DNA of 64,000 nt from Lachnospiraceae bacterium. Its GTDB lineage: Bacteria > Bacillota > Clostridia > Lachnospirales > Lachnospiraceae. The notes beneath the pieces were generated by a model that saw only the letters and a list, made by a program, of their open reading frames with translations, was not told where the DNA came from and did not search any database. Location: NCBI GenBank assembly GCA_017450485.1, contig JAFSTN010000014.1:22781-86780 (forward strand), given 5' to 3'. Below are positions 60,401 through 64,000 of the stretch, piece by piece; position 1 is the stretch's first letter, and every line of letters starts with the position of its first letter. A program made the position numbers and the translations under genes.

Positions 60401-60723
60401 ATAAAAAGACTGCCAAGACAGGCGAAGGGAAGAAGCTTACTGCGCAAAAGGCTGCGGCAGTCAGGATGCTTAATGACATAGCCGGTTTCCTGTCAGGTAA
60501 GCAGCTGACAGTGGAGGCATTGTTACATCTCCTCAAATTCATGGGTGCGGATGACAGTGTGGCCAGAGATGTCATCGTGTCAGCCAGAAGCGTGGAAGGT
60601 GCGGGGTATTCAGCTGATAAAAATATGAACCTGGATGAGAAGGACAAGAACAATGTCGGAGATGCACCCGATGAAATGACTGCTTCTACGAAAGCATATA
60701 ATGATGCATTAAAAACCGAATGA
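54412..60723 (+). CDS. Giant protein (2103 residues) with papain-like cysteine protease domain
   Basis: A 2103-residue, charged, mostly helical protein without signal peptide; GGAGAG precedes ATG 54412. The N-terminal 800 residues are helical. A Lys-Pro-Ala-Glu/Lys-Asn-Ala-Glu tandem repeat spans about 800-835. A papain-like domain follows, with Cys1162 in WYGLSCWATSG, His1310 in PPHYRTIIGF and Asp1326 in CRDSGMD, the order and spacing of C39/AvrRpt2-like proteases. Then come coiled coils rich in Glu/Lys/Gln and a Gly-rich C-terminal domain near 1840-1960. Proteases like this can process a toxin from within, cleave host proteins or act in assembly. It is coupled to the third GNAT-like gene and followed by a PP2C phosphatase. 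Confidence 0.75.
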   Translation: MGDYAEKIKKQETGLNRTVTKIIGDKHVPNKVMELDKMHYDAQFVSSEVAEQEQFRKTYKKTHKNKALDGVEIAAPRYDNEDFVLQERKYGYFDKKRSKRKASDMLDQWNTSMKVYREEEEDKYEGHGFSVSAEAINEHTADFMLSTRRFEAIENKKYELANEILTEEALEELKEKNKSGASVLDNYRTVIMNLGPAIETEQNNDEQIGDEIRFTAESVESYKAYLRRVAEDPVGTMEAAITDTLHTVLNIPDKMFGSKSIPQTFDRLMQIRNRYNAINQLRVHRKVSSEKIDAEADPLGALMTKLYPREDKARDKKGKKGDPEDHHEHDEKINFDHIRQMEIAINSDMTRCLRDAGISYRRGMLGSTNDKTLIVSDGNASVEAYTQLKARLVAQDDKTKAGLKKLNDEHWSERIRSAYKTVNDRHLQNDQPAPAGDTYGILVAAEKIKKDSEEKKKIRYNTGLAEQFEDKIRRISESIDELKFRVDNGTEVLGLDQVKMSKELTNRIKAESKRAEYDLFILMERAKGYLNAYDHVVNGRKLDQYGSAIMSELESTEEDDWVVLNEKKAVRYNVDTVKRMNAIADTKESEKLLAENDRDAAERVRDYLADFENESTRLMIEIRENITGNRNRVIDRVITFRQEFYSAKKLLDHQTSDGKSIPVAMINTIQDEKVRNQALAAYNNTMTKCRYICFYAELYRMQNLVNIMSNGKLPDDIVLQPSERGMKVGDFRQNMRSYQLLLDGYQDDIAKYEKQRGTAAIKADLTDQLEDENKEYENNVARMLAEADLSKLSDARYDEKPAEQNAEKPAEKPAEKNAEKPAEKNAEKPAEKNAEPGQILKNGDQHKEEAHKEEEHLNEPPKYEKRVVSASAMAIVNEGSLRTTREFVDFLRLQLCVDNKINKVTWDEVRKEAKAWLVGRELVRHTDGKKVKIDQNNVDEIINELRVTFGQDDLVDQANYTEEDDALFADKKEPAPAYKAGSVASLISGAFALDSKEGVDGYAKAKVSAGADHAKLQKSIRAAYKEQYTNNVARERINGQYVKVKDTSIPKEDQAHVAWFIEHMPKDISSADACREYRRLWSRKVGYDMLKGKKISANTYRKIVAFLNSWESAVDNTIVQPKVKALKTHLDNVKTKTKVPDAGLADEAQTIPNVKQWYGLSCWATSGALMCNWYLKNVLKPENMPQIDQMTFLNPANIVVNPYSEDFLRKEKLDPSGDAGMESELDDIKSYVKPAGAMGNVMTSADTMLAQMSDTAVRHLRFNIPENDGHFDYKKFTDAQWVKLSYLIFNKVSGLMQGGSGPISMLIPPHYRTIIGFKDGKLRCRDSGMDNGTTVELDLSPEEFSTILKAGIRKNKGVSLELAFLQKLDKDTKDKLKQEAGVTYNEEGKLVYTDAYEKKEATSPTNMIHNLGVTFAMHKGEPDNVLEKYLDDEVYVPKNLDHTKNVQEVKAQIEETRKKLGLPEVTEEEKLAIEAQQNEYAQIAKNKREEQAQIWQRDLEKEKNKGKQAKKPKQELKVEDFEIIQSSEAFEKEMLEQNTDQLKAIFKTQATQQTMPVLNKKLLSFQEQIRAKKMKAADKKATPLPMDIFQAAYVDQEKAQTKAAAAQGAQGGAGQAPQQIARQAEQPFAWILTGDDMAQIEAHLKKTTVFGHKLSEKTGSRLEDINSAVKLAKKGNTSKFKHLPSVMKEYFARKALDTFLSQDRTYNGGKGELPPLEKLSKEKQAELSAKAHDPAFREAINMMIRRKAKDGKGKDAWKTAREYDAYMNRQLIVQTLSADYDDQKKSLERELRKSMAPEEAKKKADKMLGSHKVEQRQLAKMMFIMQLGRFDRHDTGEDKKTKAGHFDENISEAFAHGGQIKISLPAGTKAAQSAISSALRSRAKGYQKKNGFNLALGGLGKQTGGTAIDDSGAYGQLSQKITVGNETTGGSALIEIGGAQSTEEQTAFHTHRSTVGDAVEGRIVDLSHMDAEMVARMINTFDEKYSALQDLASLQIDKKTAKTGEGKKLTAQKAAAVRMLNDIAGFLSGKQLTVEALLHLLKFMGADDSVARDVIVSARSVEGAGYSADKNMNLDEKDKNNVGDAPDEMTASTKAYNDALKTE
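56809..56916 (+). repeat. Nine tandem 12-base units coding KPAE/KNAE
   Basis: Nine in-frame 12-base units, mostly alternating AAG CCT GCG GAA with AAA AAT GCG GAA (a 24-base higher period). They encode a charged flexible linker in the 2103-residue protein. Near-identical copies suggest recent expansion and possible length variation. Confidence 0.9.
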
Positions 60724-60747
60724 CTATAGTATTGTGTGAATGTGAGA

Positions 60748-62568
60748 ATGACTGAGATAAACAGGAGGAGAATAAGAAACGGGAGCATACTGAACCAGGT
60801 AAGACTGCCTCTCTTCAGCTTTATGTTCGTGATCCTGATCCTGATAACGGGACTTGGGTCATTTCTGATCATCAGGCTGGGATTGAACGCGTCCGTGCGG
60901 GAGATCGACAGTCAGGCCAGAATGGCTGCTTTGAGAGTGGAGGAGTATAAAGCGAGATCATCTCTTGTCGAATACTGGCTTGAGCATCGCGACGACCTTG
61001 ATCATGTGTATGACTATGAGAAACTGGATTCGATGGAGAGGAAGTTCAAGGCTCTTCATCCCGAGTTTATCATATTGCGTGATGTGACCGATGAGGAGTT
61101 CTTAAGCCTGAATGAAGAAGAACGCCGGCTATATGCGGAGCTTTGTCTGGGACGGCTTTCCCTGGCTTTCTCGGAGATCAAGGATTCCTTTGATCCGTTA
61201 TGGCTGTTCTGCTTCGTGATGGACCGGGATTCCATGTACTACATGGTGACGGGTACAAAGAGCGGCGAAAAGAGGATCTCCGAGGGCGGAGACATCTATG
61301 AACTCGGAGTAGTCGATCATGTCGACATGAATGATTATCCTCAGCTCGAACGCCTGATCAGTGATTATGCGGATGCATCCGAAGCGTCAGCTGCCGAGCC
61401 GTCAGGCCTGTACAATGATGATGATTCCGACCTGCATTCCACCGGTGCCTGGGCACCCGTATTGGACGATGACGGAAGTCTCATAGCGGTATGCGGAGCT
61501 GCCATGACCGACAGGATGCTGCTCCAGGCCGGATTTATATCAGCCAATATACTGGCTGTGGTCGTCGTGCTTGCGTTTCTGCTGATGCAGTACCTGGTCA
61601 TAAGGCTGCTGAAGAGAAAAGTAGCCGGCCCCATCATGGACGAGGAAACTACCATCCGGTCATACATGGATACCAAGGACGCGGCTCAGACAGTCAGCAG
61701 ACTCGGAGAGATAAAGTCCGCGAATGAGATAGAGGCTCTGGCAGACAGCTTCTCGCAGATGATCGAGGAGATCGACAGGTATATGGAGGAGATACGCTCG
61801 ATCACGTCCGAAAAGGAACGCATCGGAGCCGAGCTCGGTGTAGCCCGTCAGATACAAGCCAATATGCTTCCGAGGTCACTGATAGGATATACGGGCGAAC
61901 CGGATTTTGTGATCCTGGCGGATATGAAGCCGGCTATGGAAGTCGGCGGTGATTTCTATGATTATTTCGTTATAGATGACGATCATATAGGAATATCTAT
62001 CGCGGATGTCTCCGGCAAGGGCGTACCTGCGGCGCTGTTCATGGCGGTATGCAAGACCCTGATCAAGAGTGCCGCCAAGGATGATGAGTCTCCGGCCAGT
62101 ATAGTGAGGAAGGTTAATGAGAGACTGTGTGAGAACAACCCCGATATGATGTTTGTCACTGTATGGGTCGGCATATATACGATATCGAGTCATGAGATAT
62201 GCTATGTAAATGCGGGACATGAGAATCCGGCTATCTACCGGGCGGCTACGGGCCGCTATGAGCTGATCCTCGAGGAACATGATATGGTACTGGGGTTTTC
62301 TGCCGAAGCCGGTTTCAGGGAACATACCATCACTATGTCCCCCGGAGACAGGCTGTTTGTCTATACAGACGGAGTTCCGGAGGCAACGAGCGCGGACGAT
62401 GAGCTGTTCGGTACCTCCAGGATGCTCATGTCACTGGATTCTTCGGTTTCAGGCTCGGGCAGGGATACGTTTGAAGCGCTGCGCGAGGATATTGCGGCAT
62501 TCACAAACGGTGCCGAACAATTTGACGATATTACTATGCTGTCTTTTGAATACAGGGGTGACCGGTGA
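60748..62568 (+). CDS. Membrane sensor with SpoIIE/PP2C phosphatase domain
   Basis: A 606-residue protein with a helix near 24-46, an extracellular sensor region (47-261), a second helix near 262-287, a HAMP-like linker, and a PP2C domain from about 365. The catalytic motifs are intact (VGGDFYDYF, ADVSGKGVPAALFM, AGHE, YTDGVPEA, QFDDITML). It is the third such phosphatase here and lies in the giant-protein unit. The start is uncertain: ATG 60748 has a weak site, and GTG 60736 lies upstream in frame. The stop overlaps the next start by four bases (GTGA). Confidence 0.85.
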   Translation: MTEINRRRIRNGSILNQVRLPLFSFMFVILILITGLGSFLIIRLGLNASVREIDSQARMAALRVEEYKARSSLVEYWLEHRDDLDHVYDYEKLDSMERKFKALHPEFIILRDVTDEEFLSLNEEERRLYAELCLGRLSLAFSEIKDSFDPLWLFCFVMDRDSMYYMVTGTKSGEKRISEGGDIYELGVVDHVDMNDYPQLERLISDYADASEASAAEPSGLYNDDDSDLHSTGAWAPVLDDDGSLIAVCGAAMTDRMLLQAGFISANILAVVVVLAFLLMQYLVIRLLKRKVAGPIMDEETTIRSYMDTKDAAQTVSRLGEIKSANEIEALADSFSQMIEEIDRYMEEIRSITSEKERIGAELGVARQIQANMLPRSLIGYTGEPDFVILADMKPAMEVGGDFYDYFVIDDDHIGISIADVSGKGVPAALFMAVCKTLIKSAAKDDESPASIVRKVNERLCENNPDMMFVTVWVGIYTISSHEICYVNAGHENPAIYRAATGRYELILEEHDMVLGFSAEAGFREHTITMSPGDRLFVYTDGVPEATSADDELFGTSRMLMSLDSSVSGSGRDTFEALREDIAAFTNGAEQFDDITMLSFEYRGDR

Positions 62569-63827
62569 GAAACAGGGTAATAGAGAACGATCTTTTTTAT
62601 TTCGATTTTGATGATTTCTCTCATGTGATGAGACATACCGTAAGCCTTAAGTGCGGTGATATATCCGGTGATGTGTTGAACAATGCCGTACAGCGGGCCG
62701 CTCTCAGATATCCCTATTTCTGCATACGTATCCTGCGGCACGGGGAGTCTTATGAGATCATTCATAATCCCGATCCTATACCGGTCCGTCCCGGCACCGC
62801 TCCGATCCTGCTGGGCGGAGATGAAGCGGACGGTCATCTGATTGCGGTTAGTTACGTAAACAACAAGATCATCTTTGATATATCACATAATCTGACCGAT
62901 TCCAAAGGTTTCCTGCCCTGGATCCAAACAGTTATCTATCTGTATCTGACCGATGCGCTCGGTATACATCTGTCATCTGCCGGGATCAGACTGCCCGGTG
63001 AGGACTTTCTTCCCGGAGAGGCGGAGGATCCGTATGAGCATATGGAGCTGGATGATGTTGACCCCGTACCGTTGCCGAAGGATCCCGAATGCGTATTTGT
63101 GCCTGACATGAGATATGCGTCGGGTACCGAACGCTCCGATTATGTGTTTACGGTTTCCGTAGATGACCTGATGCGGCTGGCCGGTTCGCAGGACGGGAGT
63201 CCGGCATCGGTTCTTGCGTATTTCTCCAAGGAGATGATCAGGGAACTCTTCCCTGACAGCAGGGGGACTCCGATCTCCTGCAGCATGCCTTATTCCTTCA
63301 GACCGATCGCCTGCGGTGAGAATAATTACCATCCGCAGACTGTTCTGCTCAATATCATATATGATGACAGATACGATTCCATGCCCATGGACAGACAGCT
63401 GACATGCACCAGGGGCACCGTTATCGCCCGGTCGGATCCCGACAGTGTCAGATACAGACTCAGCCGTTATGCCGGGTTTGTGAATTCGCTCGATGATCTT
63501 CCGACCATAGCTGAACGCAGAAGCAGATATCATGAGAGGCTTGAGTCGATCGTTTCGGAGACGTTCGCCGTAAGTTACATCGGACGCACGAACTGGGGAA
63601 GCATAGAGGCTTATATGGACGGCATCATGATCGAGAGTGCCGCGATCAGTGCACCGATCATGTTCCTTATGGTTCCTGTCGGGGATAAGTTTCACGCAAC
63701 CATGATGCTTAACCAGACTTCCGATGTGTATGTTGAAACGCTTGTCAGGATCCTTAATGACCACGGGATCTCTTCTGAGTATCTGTATACCTGTAAGCAG
63801 GAGCTCTGCAAGGTTCATATGCCGTGA
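62565..63827 (+). CDS. Condensation/CAT-superfamily acyltransferase-like protein
   Basis: A 420-residue soluble protein starting at GTG 62565, overlapping the phosphatase gene. The fold pattern is that of the CoA-dependent acyltransferase/condensation superfamily: an N-terminal lobe ending in DISHNLTDSKGFL (an HxxxD motif, in place of HHxxxDG) and a second lobe with YIGRTNWGSIEAYM. The first His of the usual HH pair is missing, but the catalytic second His and the Asp are kept. It might acylate a lipid or a protein. Its place at the end of the giant-protein unit suggests a link with that system. Substrate unknown. Confidence 0.7.
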   Translation: MRNRVIENDLFYFDFDDFSHVMRHTVSLKCGDISGDVLNNAVQRAALRYPYFCIRILRHGESYEIIHNPDPIPVRPGTAPILLGGDEADGHLIAVSYVNNKIIFDISHNLTDSKGFLPWIQTVIYLYLTDALGIHLSSAGIRLPGEDFLPGEAEDPYEHMELDDVDPVPLPKDPECVFVPDMRYASGTERSDYVFTVSVDDLMRLAGSQDGSPASVLAYFSKEMIRELFPDSRGTPISCSMPYSFRPIACGENNYHPQTVLLNIIYDDRYDSMPMDRQLTCTRGTVIARSDPDSVRYRLSRYAGFVNSLDDLPTIAERRSRYHERLESIVSETFAVSYIGRTNWGSIEAYMDGIMIESAAISAPIMFLMVPVGDKFHATMMLNQTSDVYVETLVRILNDHGISSEYLYTCKQELCKVHMP

Positions 63828-63875
63828 GTTTATTTGTTGGAAGTTTGTTGGAATGCATTTGTTAGCATATATTTA

Positions 63876-63884
63876 TGCTATAAT
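63876..63884 (+). promoter_or_regulatory. Extended -10 promoter element
   Basis: TGC followed by the consensus TATAAT, 49 bases after the last gene's stop. No convincing -35 at 16-18 bases. Transcription would start near 63891, eleven bases before the hairpin at 63902. Confidence 0.5.
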
Positions 63885-63901
63885 CCCATCTTTGACAGTT
63901 C

Positions 63902-63945
63902 AAATGCGAGGAAAGCCTTTATTTAAGGGCAGACCTCGCATTTTT
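63902..63945 (+). terminator. Hairpin with short T run, terminator or small-RNA end
   Basis: Outer stem AAATGCGAGG with CCTCGCATTT (10 pairs), an inner stem GCCTTT with AAGGGC (one T-G pair), and an internal loop between them. Two further T and then G follow the stem, so it ends weakly. It could terminate the upstream operon or attenuate the downstream transcript. Confidence 0.6.
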
Positions 63946-64000
63946 GAGTGATCAAAAGTGTAGCTATATCTTACTAATTTTCAGAACATCATTAACTTGA

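Noticed and set aside
24657-60723. Giant proteins as a contractile injection system, phage or type VI cluster
   Set aside because: I find no sheath, tube, baseplate, spike or AAA+ recycling ATPase among the genes.
63724-63951. 75-codon open frame at the right end
   Set aside because: It overlaps the acyltransferase-like gene out of frame and then runs through the promoter and hairpin; no ribosome site.

Overview
The window looks like a chromosomal segment of an anaerobic Gram-positive Clostridia, most likely a Lachnospiraceae of the Butyrivibrio/Pseudobutyrivibrio kind. The support is a purE-M-N-D operon, a ClpC with a UVR motif, a small gene after clpC of a type often annotated 'endosialidase' in Lachnospiraceae, RadA, an LCP-family wall ligase, strong AGGAGG ribosome sites and many SpoIIE-type phosphatases. 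The genus is an inference. Every gene I can support lies on the + strand and most neighbours overlap or nearly touch. No stretch over 300 bases lacks a gene.

Region 1 (1-15.6 kb) is mostly housekeeping: purine synthesis (purE, purM, purN, purD), an SH3-domain membrane protein with an Asp-rich tail, clpC, a small unknown gene, radA, an LCP ligase, a heterodimeric ABC exporter with one degenerate ATP site, a PAS-GGDEF protein and a tRNA-Trp with its own promoter and terminator.

Region 2 (15.6-23.7 kb and 30.3-40 kb) is dense in signal transduction. It has a Cache-type sensor with a SpoIIE/PP2C phosphatase, a beta-propeller sensor fused to a PP2C phosphatase, a LytS-like histidine kinase, two HD-GYP proteins, and a beta-propeller hybrid kinase carrying a whole phosphorelay. 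Two 269-residue response regulators have SARP/OmpR-like DNA-binding domains. One keeps the phosphoacceptor Asp53; the other has Glu at that position.

Region 3 (23.7-28 kb and 40-63.8 kb) is the unusual part. Four very large, helical, Lys/Glu-rich proteins without signal peptides (1064, 2442, 1167 and 2103 residues) are interleaved with three two-lobed GNAT-like proteins, a small chaperone-like protein, a lipoprotein, another PP2C phosphatase and a condensation/CAT-like acyltransferase homologue. The 2103-residue protein has a papain-like Cys-His-Asp site; the other three match no family I know. Three transcription units (upstream of 23795, 40110 and 48444) start from promoters of one design: two TGTGAYA-like heptamers exactly 11 bp apart, then exactly 10 bp, then a -10 box. 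Direct repeats at 11-bp period are what SARP/OmpR-type regulators bind, so I infer that the adjacent regulators control the giant-protein genes as one regulon. I regard this as the candidate undescribed system. Its biochemical role cannot be read from sequence alone.

Between the two signalling blocks (27.9-30.2 kb) lie a tiny gene with a dnaX-like frameshift cassette, two membrane proteins and a DUF6765-like protein with an HxxxDxxxH motif.
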